Assembly (NCBI GenBank): GCA_902826685.1
Contig: CADEFT010000004.1
Location: 95,276 to 159,275 of the forward strand
Length of the DNA: 64,000 nt
DNA from: an uncultured Acidobacteriota bacterium
Lineage (GTDB): Bacteria; Acidobacteriota; Terriglobia; Bryobacterales; Bryobacteraceae
Direction: 5' to 3'
Of the stretch, positions 52,258 through 61,670 are shown piece by piece. Numbering within the stretch: the first letter of the stretch is position 1; every line of letters starts with the position of its first letter. The position numbers were made by a program, and so were the translations under genes. A model generated the notes under the pieces. The model ran no database searches. It was given only the letters and a program-made list of their open reading frames with translations, and was not told the origin of the DNA.

Positions 52258-53742
52258 GTGATTACCCGGCGAAGCTTTCTCGGTACGACGGCGGCCGCGG
52301 TATCGGCACAGACGCGGCGCCGTCCGAACTTCCTATTCATCCTGGCCGACGATCATGCCGGATATGTGCTGGGCGCCGACGGCAACCGCCAGGCGGTGAC
52401 GCCGAATCTGGACCGGTTGGCGTCGGAAGGGACTCGCTTCTCGGCGCACTACTGCAATTCGCCGGTGTGTACGCCGTCGCGCCAGAGTTTGCTCACCGGG
52501 CAGATGCCGTCGATGGCGGGGGTGACGCGGCTGCCCACGCCGCTCAGCGCCGATAAGCCGACGCTCGCCAGGCAACTGCGCACGGCCGGCTATCGCACCG
52601 GGGTCATCGGCAAGATGCACTTCAATCGCGCCGCCGAACCGGGGCTGCATGGCTTCGACTACATGATGACGGAGCGCGAGCTGGCCGAGGATTGGAACAA
52701 AGTGGTCAAGCCGCGGCCGATTCCAGCCGATATCCGCACCAAGCCGCAATGGCGCCCTTTCCGCGACCCCGCGCGCATCTGGCTGAACGCCGATAAGTAT
52801 CCTTATCCGCGCTACGACGCCGAGATGAAGGCCGCGCATCAGGTGCGGCTGGCCGGTAACTTTCTGGAGACGAATAAAGAAAATCCGTTCGCGCTGTGGC
52901 TGAGCTTCATGGAACCGCACTCGCCCTACGATTTTCCAGTCGAGGATCGCAATGCCATCGACCCGCGCAGCTTTACGCCGCCGAAGGTGGGTCCGGAAGA
53001 CGCCTGGCAGATCCCGAAGATTTTCCGGCCGTTGTCGAACGAGGATAAGCAAGGGATCATCGCGTCGTGTTACACGTCGGTGCGGTACCTGGACCGCAAC
53101 ATCGGCCTGGTGCTTGAGAAGTTGAAATCGCTGGGGCTGGATGAAAACACACTGGTGGTGTACACGGCCGATCATGGCTACGACCTGGGCCAGCACGGAC
53201 GGTTTGAAAAGCACTGCGGCTACGACCCAGCCCTGCGCGTGCCGCTGATTCTGAGAATGCCGGGCAAGATTCGCTCCGGTGTAGTGAGCGATTTCACCGA
53301 GCATATCGACCTGGCGCCGACCGTGCTCGATCTGCTCGATGCGGATGCGCTGCCGGTGCAGCATGGCCGTTCGCTGCGCCCTTACACGTCGGCGAGGCCG
53401 ATGGACCCGCGCGACCACATCTTCAGCCAGTACCTCGAAAACGAGGAGGCGTTCGTGCGCACGAAACGGTGGAAATATATCTTCTGTTCGGGCAAGCGGG
53501 CGCGCGGGGATGGGTACGACATCGACAATCCCACGCCTGGCCGTTATGCGCGGCTGTACGACTTACGCAAGGATCCGGGCGAGTTCACCGACGTGGCCGC
53601 GAAGAATCCGAAAGTGGTGGCGCAGATGGAGAACCTGATTCTCGACCGCTTCCGCAAGACCCATCCCGAGGCTCAGAGTGAGCCTGGGAAGGGAGGCAAG
53701 GCGGAAGCGATCGAGTGGTACGTGCGGCCGCGCGACGTCTAG
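52252..53742 (+). CDS. Sulfatase with Tat leader
   Basis: A 496-residue arylsulfatase-family enzyme. VITRRSFLGTTAAAVSAQTR is a twin-arginine leader. Metal-binding Asp33/Asp34 lie in FILADDHAG and the C-x-P-x-R motif is CTPSR (Cys73), which would be converted to formylglycine. Later ligands appear in LVVYTADHGYDLGQHGRFEK. Related enzymes remove sulfate from glycans or small esters. If the transcript starts 6 nt after TATAGT, the GTG at 52258 rather than the ATG would be the first codon. The maturase gene is not in the window. Confidence 0.92.
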   Translation: MRVITRRSFLGTTAAAVSAQTRRRPNFLFILADDHAGYVLGADGNRQAVTPNLDRLASEGTRFSAHYCNSPVCTPSRQSLLTGQMPSMAGVTRLPTPLSADKPTLARQLRTAGYRTGVIGKMHFNRAAEPGLHGFDYMMTERELAEDWNKVVKPRPIPADIRTKPQWRPFRDPARIWLNADKYPYPRYDAEMKAAHQVRLAGNFLETNKENPFALWLSFMEPHSPYDFPVEDRNAIDPRSFTPPKVGPEDAWQIPKIFRPLSNEDKQGIIASCYTSVRYLDRNIGLVLEKLKSLGLDENTLVVYTADHGYDLGQHGRFEKHCGYDPALRVPLILRMPGKIRSGVVSDFTEHIDLAPTVLDLLDADALPVQHGRSLRPYTSARPMDPRDHIFSQYLENEEAFVRTKRWKYIFCSGKRARGDGYDIDNPTPGRYARLYDLRKDPGEFTDVAAKNPKVVAQMENLILDRFRKTHPEAQSEPGKGGKAEAIEWYVRPRDV

Positions 53743-56700
53743 GGCAGCCCCGCACCGCCCCAGAACACTCCGCTAATAGTGCTGAGCGTTCCCGTTCCAG
53801 TCAGATTCTTGATAATCCGGAACGTGATCGGACCCTTGTACTGATACACCAGGTAGACGCCGTTGGTGTAGTTCGATAGCACGCGCGTGTCGAGCACGGC
53901 GTTGGTAGCCGCATCGCGCGCTTCCACGGTGATCGAACGGCCGAGGTTCTCAAAGTCGGCGAAGTAAAGCGCGACACGGTGCGGCTGGTTGTCATTGGTC
54001 CGCATGTCGAGTTCGGCCACCGGGGCGCCGTATAGATAAGACGCGATTCGTTCCGTGGAAGAGAACTGCCCGACGTTCTTGTAGAGAGCGCGCGGATCGG
54101 TGGAATACCAGTTCTGCACGATGTTGCCTACGTTGCGCGGGTTGAACGCCGCGTAAGACGCGTAGAGATACGAGTTCTGCGCGATGAGGTGGCCATCCTG
54201 CCCATAGACGCCCTTCCAGTTGCCCTTGGTGTTGAGGTCCTGGCCAAGGTAAGTCACGAACGTGCCCGGCGGGTTCACGTTGTTAACGGTCACGTTAATG
54301 ATCGCCGTACCGGTGAGGCCCGCAGCGTCGCGCGCGCGTACCGTCAACGTGTGATTGCCGTTGCCCACGCTGGCCGAGTTCCAGGTGAACGAGTAAGGCG
54401 CGGTGGTGAGCAGCGATCCGATATTGATCGATCCGTCGAGGATATATTGCACATCCACGACGCCCACGTTGTCGCTGGCCGAAGCCTGTAGAGAGACATC
54501 GCCTGAAACCGTTGCGCCGGCGGCGGGCGAAAGGAAGCTGACCGGACCCGGCGGCACGGTGTCGATGAAATTATTCACCGTGACGTTTACCGAAGCCGAA
54601 CCGGTAAGGCCCGCCGCGTCGCGCACCACCGCGGTGATGGTGTGCGATCCGTTGCCCACGGTGGCCGTATTCCAGGAACCGGTGTAAGGAGCCGTGGTCA
54701 CTTCGGCGCCCAGGTTCACGTTGTCGATCTTGTACTGTACGCCTACGATCGTGCCGTTGTCGGTGGCGCTGACCTGAATCGGAATGGTGTTGAGCACCGT
54801 CGCTCCGTTGGCCGGGCTCAGAATCTGGATCCCCGGCGGCTGCGTATCGACGAAGTTGTTCACATTGACGTTGATGCTGGCCGTGTTCGCATTGCCCGCC
54901 GCATCCCGCGCGATCGCCGACAGGGTATGCATGCCGTTCGCGACTCCCGCCGTGTTCCAGGAATAGCTGAAGGCGGGTCCGGATCCGGTGAGGTTGGCGA
55001 GCGTGGTGGTGTTGTCGAGCTTCAACTCCACGCCGGCGACAGCCGTATTGTCGGTGGCGGTCATGTTGACACTGGTGGTGCCGGAAACGGTGGCGCCCGG
55101 CAGCGGGTTGGTGATCGAAACCGTGGGCAGTGTGGTATCCGGCGCACCGGGGAGTCCGCTGCCGCCCCAGAACAACGCGCTGATGGTTCCGTTCGGCAGC
55201 GTGGGCTGGCCCGTGGTGGGATCGAATGGCGGATAGTTGTTCTGAATCCTCAGGGTGACGCGGCCGCGGTAGTTGTAGACGAAATAGACGCCGCCGCTGT
55301 AGTTGTCGAGCAGGCGGCTGTCGAGCACCTGGCCGGTCACCGTATCGCGCATGCTCACCGTGATGGAGCGGTTGCGATAGTCGTAATCGCAGAAATAGAG
55401 CCCCAGGCGATGCGGCTGGTTGTCGGTGGTGCTGATGTCGATGTCGACGTAGTAGCGGCTGTAAAAGTGCGTCTTGATGCGCTCATTGGTGCCGTAAGAA
55501 GCGTTGGGCCGCAGCAGCGCTCGGGGGTCGGCCGAGACCACTTCGAACACCAGTTGATTGGCGGTGTTGCTGTAGAAGGTGCTGTAAGGGGCGACGCCGT
55601 AGGAATGCTGCACGATGTAGTGGCCGTCCTGGCCGTAAATGCCGCGCCAGTCGCCGCGGGTGCTGTCGTCGCGGCCGATGAAGTTGGCGAAGACTCCGTT
55701 GGTGTTGTTGACGGTGACGTTCACGGCGGCCGTGGCGGTGAGCCCCGCGCCGTCGCGGACCACGGCCGAAATCGTGTGTGAGCCGTCGGTGACGCCGGCG
55801 GTATTCCACTGGATGGTGTAGGGAGCGCTGGTGTCCTCGGCACCCAGGTTGACGTTGTCGATCTTGAATTGAACACCGGCGACGGCGACGTTGTCGGAGG
55901 CGTTGGCGTTGATGGAAATTGTGCCCGCCACCGCTCCCGCCGCGGGCGACGTGATGCTAACCGAAGGAGGCTGCGTATCGGGATTGTTGACGGTCACGCT
56001 CACCGCGGTCGAGGTGCGGAAGTTTCCAGCGGCGTCGCGCGCTACCGCCGTAAGAGAGTGTGCGCCGTTGGTGGCCAGCGCGGTATTCCAGTTGTAGTTG
56101 AACGCGGGCCCGGGACCCGGCAGCTCCGCGCCCAGGTTGACGTTATCGAGCTTGAGCTGAATGCCCACAACGCCGGCGTTGTCGGTGGCGATGCCGGAAA
56201 TATTCACCACTCCGTTGAGCGTGCCGCCAGTGGGGGAGTTGATGGAAACATCGGGCAGCGTGGTGTCAGGCGGCGGATTGTTCACCGTCACCGTCACCAG
56301 GGCGGAAGTCCGGGTGAGGCCCGAAGTGTCGCGCGCCACGGCGGCGATGGTGTGGGTACCGTTGGACAGGCCCACGGTGTTCCAGTTGATGTTGTAGGGC
56401 GCACTGGTGTCTTCGGCGCCGAAGTTCGTATTGTCCACTTTGAACTGCACACCCGCCACGGCGACGTTGTCAGTCGCATTGGCGGTAAGAGCCACGGTGC
56501 CGAGTACCACCGCCTGATCCGCCGGAGCGGTGACATTGACATCGGGCGGAGTGGTATCCACCACCGGCACGCCCGTTCCGCCCCAGAAGATGGCGCTCAG
56601 CGGAGCGGTCGCCGTGCGGCCGAGGGTGGAGTTCAGATTGTTGCGGACGCGAAACTTCACCGTGCCGTTGTAGGTGTAGACCAGGTAGACGCCGCCGCTG

Positions 56701-57854
56701 ATGTCGGGTAGCAGGCGCGTATCGAGCACCGCCGAGGTCGCGTTGTCGATCACATCCACCGAAATCGAGCGGCCCAGGTTCTGGTAATCGCAGAAGTAGA
56801 GCGCGACCCGATGAGGCAGGCCGTCGGTGGCGGGCAGCGTCCAGTCCATGCTGGTAACTGTGTGGGCGTAGGCGGCGACGCGCAGCGACGGATCGCCCAG
56901 GTAGCGCTGCAGCGCGCGCGGATCGCTGGAAGTATTGCTGAGCAGGAAAACGTCGGCGGCGTTGGTGGAGGGGTAGGAATAGGAAGGGTAGCCGTAGCTG
57001 TGATAGGCGATGTAGTTGCCGTCCTGGCCATAGACGCCGCGCCAGTTGCCCTTGGTCGTTGTGTCGATGCCCAGGAACGTGGCACCCGCGGCGCGTTCCG
57101 CCGTCTCGCTCTTGCGGCCAGGCATGAGGACGAGCAAGCGCCTCTCGGGATTGTCATCGTTGGAAAGCGCGATTTTGTTCCCGTTAAAGATACCTCTGGC
57201 CACCGGCGGCCCGTAGATCGCACGGGCGTCGTAAAGCTCGTACGCGGCGCCCGGTTTTAGCAGATCGGATGCGTTGATTTCGCTGCGGTTGGCGGCCATG
57301 TTCCAGCGCGCCACCACGTTGGCGCGTCCACGCTCATAGGGGCTCAGCTTGCCGGTGTCGGTGAAATGCGGTGCGCCGGCATCGTCGTACCACAGGCACC
57401 CGGTCGCTTCGGCGCCGGCTTCCAGAAGTGCGGGCCGCTCCGAGGAGGTGTGCATCACCAGGTGGATCAGCCGGTTCCCGGCGCCGGCCTGTTCCGGTGC
57501 CGCCGTCCTCGCCGTCTCGAAGACTTCAAAGCCCCAGTAGAGAGTGTAGGCGCCCGCCAGCCGAAGCCCGCCCATCAACGCCGCCCGTTCGCCTGGAAAC
57601 TGCCGCAGCGTTACCGGTTCGCTCGCCGTACCGCGCAGACTGCTTTCGAAAACGCCGCTGTTGGAGTAGACGCCGCCGCGCAGCCAGATGGTATCGCCGG
57701 GCTGCACTTCCGCGCTCGACAGTGCATATTCCAGACTCCATGGCTCCTGGTTCGATCCGGCCGCGCCGGCCCGCCCATCGGGTGCGGCGAAGTAATCGGC
57801 GGCCTGAAGGCAAATCTGGGCACACAACAACGGCAGTGCGCGCAAAAGGCGCAT
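53739..57854 (-). CDS. Large secreted protein: beta-helix start, three copies of one domain, six Ig-like repeats
   Basis: A 1371-residue protein. GGAGGAACT precedes the ATG at 57854. Residues 1-19 form a signal peptide. Residues about 20-130 resemble the start of a right-handed beta-helix (WSLEYALSSAEVQPGDTIWL). Then domain A (about 258-429), three Ig-like repeats (433-716), domain A again (722-902), three Ig repeats (906-1192) and a third A (1199-1371). Each A opens with a G-x-D-x-x-T-x-G-(N/D)-W-x-G-(V/I)-Y-G-Q-D-G motif and closes with (A/S)-x-(I/L/V)-F-W-G-G. Ig repeats end VTVNN. There is no visible enzyme motif or sorting tail. A surface or extracellular adhesin/matrix role is inference. 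Confidence 0.88.
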   Translation of the reverse strand: MRLLRALPLLCAQICLQAADYFAAPDGRAGAAGSNQEPWSLEYALSSAEVQPGDTIWLRGGVYSNSGVFESSLRGTASEPVTLRQFPGERAALMGGLRLAGAYTLYWGFEVFETARTAAPEQAGAGNRLIHLVMHTSSERPALLEAGAEATGCLWYDDAGAPHFTDTGKLSPYERGRANVVARWNMAANRSEINASDLLKPGAAYELYDARAIYGPPVARGIFNGNKIALSNDDNPERRLLVLMPGRKSETAERAAGATFLGIDTTTKGNWRGVYGQDGNYIAYHSYGYPSYSYPSTNAADVFLLSNTSSDPRALQRYLGDPSLRVAAYAHTVTSMDWTLPATDGLPHRVALYFCDYQNLGRSISVDVIDNATSAVLDTRLLPDISGGVYLVYTYNGTVKFRVRNNLNSTLGRTATAPLSAIFWGGTGVPVVDTTPPDVNVTAPADQAVVLGTVALTANATDNVAVAGVQFKVDNTNFGAEDTSAPYNINWNTVGLSNGTHTIAAVARDTSGLTRTSALVTVTVNNPPPDTTLPDVSINSPTGGTLNGVVNISGIATDNAGVVGIQLKLDNVNLGAELPGPGPAFNYNWNTALATNGAHSLTAVARDAAGNFRTSTAVSVTVNNPDTQPPSVSITSPAAGAVAGTISINANASDNVAVAGVQFKIDNVNLGAEDTSAPYTIQWNTAGVTDGSHTISAVVRDGAGLTATAAVNVTVNNTNGVFANFIGRDDSTRGDWRGIYGQDGHYIVQHSYGVAPYSTFYSNTANQLVFEVVSADPRALLRPNASYGTNERIKTHFYSRYYVDIDISTTDNQPHRLGLYFCDYDYRNRSITVSMRDTVTGQVLDSRLLDNYSGGVYFVYNYRGRVTLRIQNNYPPFDPTTGQPTLPNGTISALFWGGSGLPGAPDTTLPTVSITNPLPGATVSGTTSVNMTATDNTAVAGVELKLDNTTTLANLTGSGPAFSYSWNTAGVANGMHTLSAIARDAAGNANTASINVNVNNFVDTQPPGIQILSPANGATVLNTIPIQVSATDNGTIVGVQYKIDNVNLGAEVTTAPYTGSWNTATVGNGSHTITAVVRDAAGLTGSASVNVTVNNFIDTVPPGPVSFLSPAAGATVSGDVSLQASASDNVGVVDVQYILDGSINIGSLLTTAPYSFTWNSASVGNGNHTLTVRARDAAGLTGTAIINVTVNNVNPPGTFVTYLGQDLNTKGNWKGVYGQDGHLIAQNSYLYASYAAFNPRNVGNIVQNWYSTDPRALYKNVGQFSSTERIASYLYGAPVAELDMRTNDNQPHRVALYFADFENLGRSITVEARDAATNAVLDTRVLSNYTNGVYLVYQYKGPITFRIIKNLTGTGTLSTISGVFWGGAGLP
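54260..57083 (-). repeat. A-III-A-III-A protein repeat array
   Basis: Domain A copies are encoded at 56568-57083, 55149-55691 and 53739-54260. Ig-like triplets lie at 55707-56558 and 54279-55139. Copies are diverged in sequence but share anchor motifs (VYGQDG, DPRAL, PHR-(V/L)-(A/G)-LYF, FWGG). Confidence 0.8.
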
Positions 57855-57909
57855 AGTTCCTCCGATCAACTGGCGTGGACGTTAAGGTGTTCTACTGAGT
57901 AACGCGATC

Positions 57910-57939
57910 AGTATAAAGGCCGGATTCGGACGGTCTCAA
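57910..57939 (-). promoter_or_regulatory. Promoter of the A-III-A protein gene
   Basis: On the minus strand TTGAGA (57939-57934) is separated by 18 nt from TATACT (57915-57910), giving a leader of about 49 nt ahead of GGAGGAACT and the ATG at 57854. Confidence 0.6.
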
Positions 57940-57967
57940 TAGACTTTGGGACGGTACGGACCGGGCT

Positions 57968-60589
57968 ATGGGCGATAACCAAGGTACGAGCGCGTCCGTT
58001 GATTCCATGGGGGACTTTCGTAATGCGACAATGGTACCCGAGCAGTCTGTGCCACTTCGAACACGCATCCCCAAGTCGGCTTCCCTTGTTCGTTGGGCGT
58101 TCAGCCCGGCCGGCAAGGTGATTTTGGGCGCTTCGCTGGCGGTGATCCTGATCTCGGCCGTCACGCTGGTTTACTTCTACCTGAAGTATTCCCGGCTGAT
58201 CGACGACAAACTGAAGGCAGGCGTCTATTCGAGCACTTCGATGGTGTTTGCCGCGCCGCAGGAACTGGGGACCGGAGAGCAGATCACGACCGATGAAGTC
58301 GTCAACATCTTGCGTCTTTGCGGCTACAGCGAATCGAAGGCGACGCGAATGGGCAGTTACGTGTTGCGCGACGATTCGCTTGAAATTTATCCCGGGCCGG
58401 ACTCCTATTTTAAGCAGGAAGCGGCGGTCATCAAATTCAAGGGCGGCCGGATCGCGCAGATCGTCTCCCTGCGCGACAACACGGAACGCACCAAGTACAC
58501 GCTGGAACCCGAACTGATCACGAACCTGTTCGACCGCAACCGTGAGAAGCGGCGCGTGGTCCATTTCGAGGATATCCCCAAGGTTCTGGTGAACGCCGTG
58601 GTGTCGGTGGAAGACAAGCGGTTCTTCCAGCATGCCGGGTTCGATCCGTTGCGCATCGCCAAGGCGGCTTATGTCGATATCCGCGAAGGCTATCGCGCGC
58701 AGGGGGCCTCCACGCTGAGCATGCAGACGGCGCGTATGTTCTGGCTCGACCAGGAGAAGCGCTGGAGCCGGAAAGCGGCCGAAACGCTGATTACCGTGCA
58801 ACTGGAGTGGAAGCTCAGCAAGGAAAAGATTTTCGAGTATTACGCCAACCAGGTGGACCTGGGACGGCGCGGCAGCTTCGCCATCCGCGGCTTCGGCGAG
58901 GCGGCGCTGGTCTATTTCGGCAAAGACCTGGGTCAGCTATCGCTGCAGGAAGCGGCCGCGCTGGCAGGGTTCGTGCAGCGGCCCAACTACACCAATCCGT
59001 TCCGCTGGCCCGAGCGGGCGCAGGCGCGGCGCAACGTGGTGCTTTCGCTGATGCGGGACAACGGCTACATCAACGACAGGGAATATGCCGTGGCGGCGGC
59101 CAGTCCGATCGTGGTGAACAAAGGGAGCATGGAATCGACCGACGCGCCCTACTTCATCGACCTGGTCAACGACGACTTGCAGGATAACTTCCAGGATCAC
59201 GATTTTCAGGCGCGCACCTACAGGATCTACACGACGATCGACATGAACCTGCAGCGGGCGGCGTCGGAGGCGATCGTCGCGGGCACCAAGGAACTCGACG
59301 AGCGGCTCAAGAAGTTGAAAGTGACGCAGGAAGCGCAGGTGGCGTTGATCGTTCTGGACGCCCATACCGCCGAAGTAAAGGCGTTGGTGGGCGGCCGGAA
59401 TTACGGGCAAAGCCAGTTGAATCGCGCGTTGGCCAAACGCCAGCCGGGCTCTTCCTTCAAGCCGTTCGTATACGCCGCGGCGCTTTCCACCTCCTTAAGC
59501 GGCAATGGCGAGCCGATCACCGCGGTGACCTCCATCCTGGATGAGCCGACTACGTTCTGGTTCCAGGGCAAGCCGTATGAGCCCAACAACCACCACAAAC
59601 AGTACTTCGGCACGGTGACGGTGCGGCAGGCGCTGGCCCGATCCATGAATATTCCGGCGGTGAAGCTGGCGGAAAAGGTCGGCTACGGCTCGGTGGCGCA
59701 ATTGGCGCGCAAGGCGGGCCTGACCGTCGGTGCCACGCCATCGCTGGCGCTAGGTTCCTACGATGCCACTCCGCTCGATATCGCCGGCGCCTACACGATT
59801 TTCTCCAATCAGGGGGTGTTTGTGAAACCCTCCTGGGTCAAGAGCATCCGCGACGATTCCGGCGAAGTGATTCACGATTCCAAGCCCACGCCCAAGCCCG
59901 CGCTCGATCCGCGTATCGCTTATCTGGCGACCAACCTGATGGAGGAAGTGGTGCGCAGTGGAACCGGCGCCGGCATCCGGTCGCGCGGCTTTGCGCTGCC
60001 CGCCGCCGGCAAGACCGGAACGTCGCACGATGGCTGGTTTGCCGGATTCACCGACAAGCTGATCTGTGTGGTCTGGGTGGGATTCGACGATAACAAGGAA
60101 CTGCCGCTCGACGGAGCGCTTTCGGCGCTTCCCATCTGGGCGGAGTTCATGAAGCGAGCCCACCGCTACCGCGAATATTCCGGTGCCCAGCCGTTCAGCG
60201 CGCCGGAAGGCATCGTGTCGGTGGAGATCGATCCGGAAACGGGAGAACTGGCCACCGCGGGCTGCCCGTCCACTCGCAGTGAGGTATTCGTCGCCGGGTC
60301 GCAGCCGCAGGAAACCTGCAGCGTTCATAAGACGGCGGCCACGCATGTCGCTTCCTGGGATATGCCGGCGGAAGCGCCAACGGCGGCGCTGCCTTCCCTG
60401 CCGCCTGTGCCTGGACATGCGCCGTCCACGGTTTCGGCCGCGCCTCCGGTGGGCGCGCCGCCGCAGCGAGCGTCGAAGAAGTCCGCCGATCGCGTGGAAA
60501 CGGCCGCCAAGTCTGAAGAAGTCCCGGAAACCGGACAGCCGCGCAAACGCAAGGGCTTCTTCGGCCGCATCCGGGAAATGATCAAGTAG
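57968..60589 (+). CDS. Class A penicillin-binding protein (PBP1-type)
   Basis: An 873-residue bifunctional peptidoglycan synthase. The inner-membrane helix is about 50-72. A UB2H-like segment (about 86-170, YSSTSMVFAAPQELGTGEQI) resembles PBP1B. The GT51 transglycosylase has Glu215 in VSVEDKRFFQHAGFD and QGASTLSMQTARM. The transpeptidase has S-x-x-K (Ser495-Lys498 in PGSSFKPF), S-x-N (Ser559 in ARSMNIPA) and KTGTS at 682-686. The C-terminus is a Pro/Ala-rich tail ending in basic RKRKGFFGRIREMIK. It is followed 7 nt later by aroB. Confidence 0.95.
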   Translation: MGDNQGTSASVDSMGDFRNATMVPEQSVPLRTRIPKSASLVRWAFSPAGKVILGASLAVILISAVTLVYFYLKYSRLIDDKLKAGVYSSTSMVFAAPQELGTGEQITTDEVVNILRLCGYSESKATRMGSYVLRDDSLEIYPGPDSYFKQEAAVIKFKGGRIAQIVSLRDNTERTKYTLEPELITNLFDRNREKRRVVHFEDIPKVLVNAVVSVEDKRFFQHAGFDPLRIAKAAYVDIREGYRAQGASTLSMQTARMFWLDQEKRWSRKAAETLITVQLEWKLSKEKIFEYYANQVDLGRRGSFAIRGFGEAALVYFGKDLGQLSLQEAAALAGFVQRPNYTNPFRWPERAQARRNVVLSLMRDNGYINDREYAVAAASPIVVNKGSMESTDAPYFIDLVNDDLQDNFQDHDFQARTYRIYTTIDMNLQRAASEAIVAGTKELDERLKKLKVTQEAQVALIVLDAHTAEVKALVGGRNYGQSQLNRALAKRQPGSSFKPFVYAAALSTSLSGNGEPITAVTSILDEPTTFWFQGKPYEPNNHHKQYFGTVTVRQALARSMNIPAVKLAEKVGYGSVAQLARKAGLTVGATPSLALGSYDATPLDIAGAYTIFSNQGVFVKPSWVKSIRDDSGEVIHDSKPTPKPALDPRIAYLATNLMEEVVRSGTGAGIRSRGFALPAAGKTGTSHDGWFAGFTDKLICVVWVGFDDNKELPLDGALSALPIWAEFMKRAHRYREYSGAQPFSAPEGIVSVEIDPETGELATAGCPSTRSEVFVAGSQPQETCSVHKTAATHVASWDMPAEAPTAALPSLPPVPGHAPSTVSAAPPVGAPPQRASKKSADRVETAAKSEEVPETGQPRKRKGFFGRIREMIK

Positions 60590-60596
60590 CAAGAAT

Positions 60597-61670
60597 ATGC
60601 CGTCGTTTCGCGTAGAAACCGCGCCGCGGTCCTATGATGCCGTGGTGGAGCGCGGCGTGATCGCCCGCGCCGCTCAGTTCCTGCCTCCGCGTGCGGGCAA
60701 AGCGTTTGTCGTGACCACAAGCGACGTTTGGAGGCTTCATGGGCCGCGATTGAGCGCCGCGCTCGACTCGCGCGCTTACGAAGTGCTGCTGTTTCCGGGT
60801 GGCGAAAGCCACAAGCGCATGGGCGAAGTGGAGACGATGGCGGAGCGCATGGTGGAACTGGGCGCCGACCGTTCGAGCCTGGTGATCGCCTTTGGTGGCG
60901 GCATCGTGAACGACCTGGGCGGTTTCCTGGCCGCCGTCTTCATGCGCGGCATTCCGGTGCTGCAGATTCCCACCACGCTGCTGGCGCAGGTGGACGCGGC
61001 GGTGGGCGGCAAGACCGGCGCCAACCTGGTTTCAGGCAAGAACCTGGTGGGTTCGTTTCACCAGCCGCTTGCGGTGCTGATCGATCCCGAAGTGCTGGCC
61101 ACGCTGCCGGAGCGCGAATATCGCGCCGGGCTGTACGAGATCGTCAAGTGCGGCATTATCCGCTCCGAACGCCTGTTCGCCGTGCTGAGCACGCGGCAAA
61201 GCGGCGTCATGGGGCAGGCGCCGGAGATCGTGGACGACATCATCGCCGAATCGGTACGCATCAAGGCAGAGGTGGTTTCGGCGGATGAGAAGGAAGGCGA
61301 TTTACGGCGCATCCTCAATTTCGGCCATACCATCGGCCATGCGCTCGAAGCGGAAACCGGGTACACGCGGTTCCTGCATGGCGAGGCGGTGGCGTTTGGC
61401 ATGAACGCGGCCACGCATCTGGCGCGTCGCGTGGGGCTGTTGCCGGAACCGGAATGCGCACGGATTCTCGAATGCGTGCGGCTCTACGGTCCCATTCCTT
61501 CGCTGGCGGGTATCGAAGCGCCGAACCTGGTGGCGCGGCTGCGGTCGGATAAGAAGACCATTCAGGGCAAGGTGCATTTCGTATTGCCGGAGCGCGTGGG
61601 CGTGGTGCGGATTGAGTCCGGCATCGGCGAAGGGGACGTTCTGGCGGCGACACAGGCGGCTCTGGCATGA
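60597..61670 (+). CDS. aroB: 3-dehydroquinate synthase
   Basis: A 357-residue enzyme of the shikimate pathway that cyclises DAHP to 3-dehydroquinate using NAD and zinc. The NAD site shows VIAFGGGIVNDLGGFLAAVF; PTTLLAQVDAAVGGKTGANL and SGKNLVGSFHQP are hallmark segments. Zinc ligands lie in the GLYEIVKCGIIRS region (Glu), LNFGHTIGHALEAE (His) and RFLHGEAVAFGM (His). Length is normal. It overlaps ubiE/menG by 4 nt (ATGA). Confidence 0.96.
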   Translation: MPSFRVETAPRSYDAVVERGVIARAAQFLPPRAGKAFVVTTSDVWRLHGPRLSAALDSRAYEVLLFPGGESHKRMGEVETMAERMVELGADRSSLVIAFGGGIVNDLGGFLAAVFMRGIPVLQIPTTLLAQVDAAVGGKTGANLVSGKNLVGSFHQPLAVLIDPEVLATLPEREYRAGLYEIVKCGIIRSERLFAVLSTRQSGVMGQAPEIVDDIIAESVRIKAEVVSADEKEGDLRRILNFGHTIGHALEAETGYTRFLHGEAVAFGMNAATHLARRVGLLPEPECARILECVRLYGPIPSLAGIEAPNLVARLRSDKKTIQGKVHFVLPERVGVVRIESGIGEGDVLAATQAALA

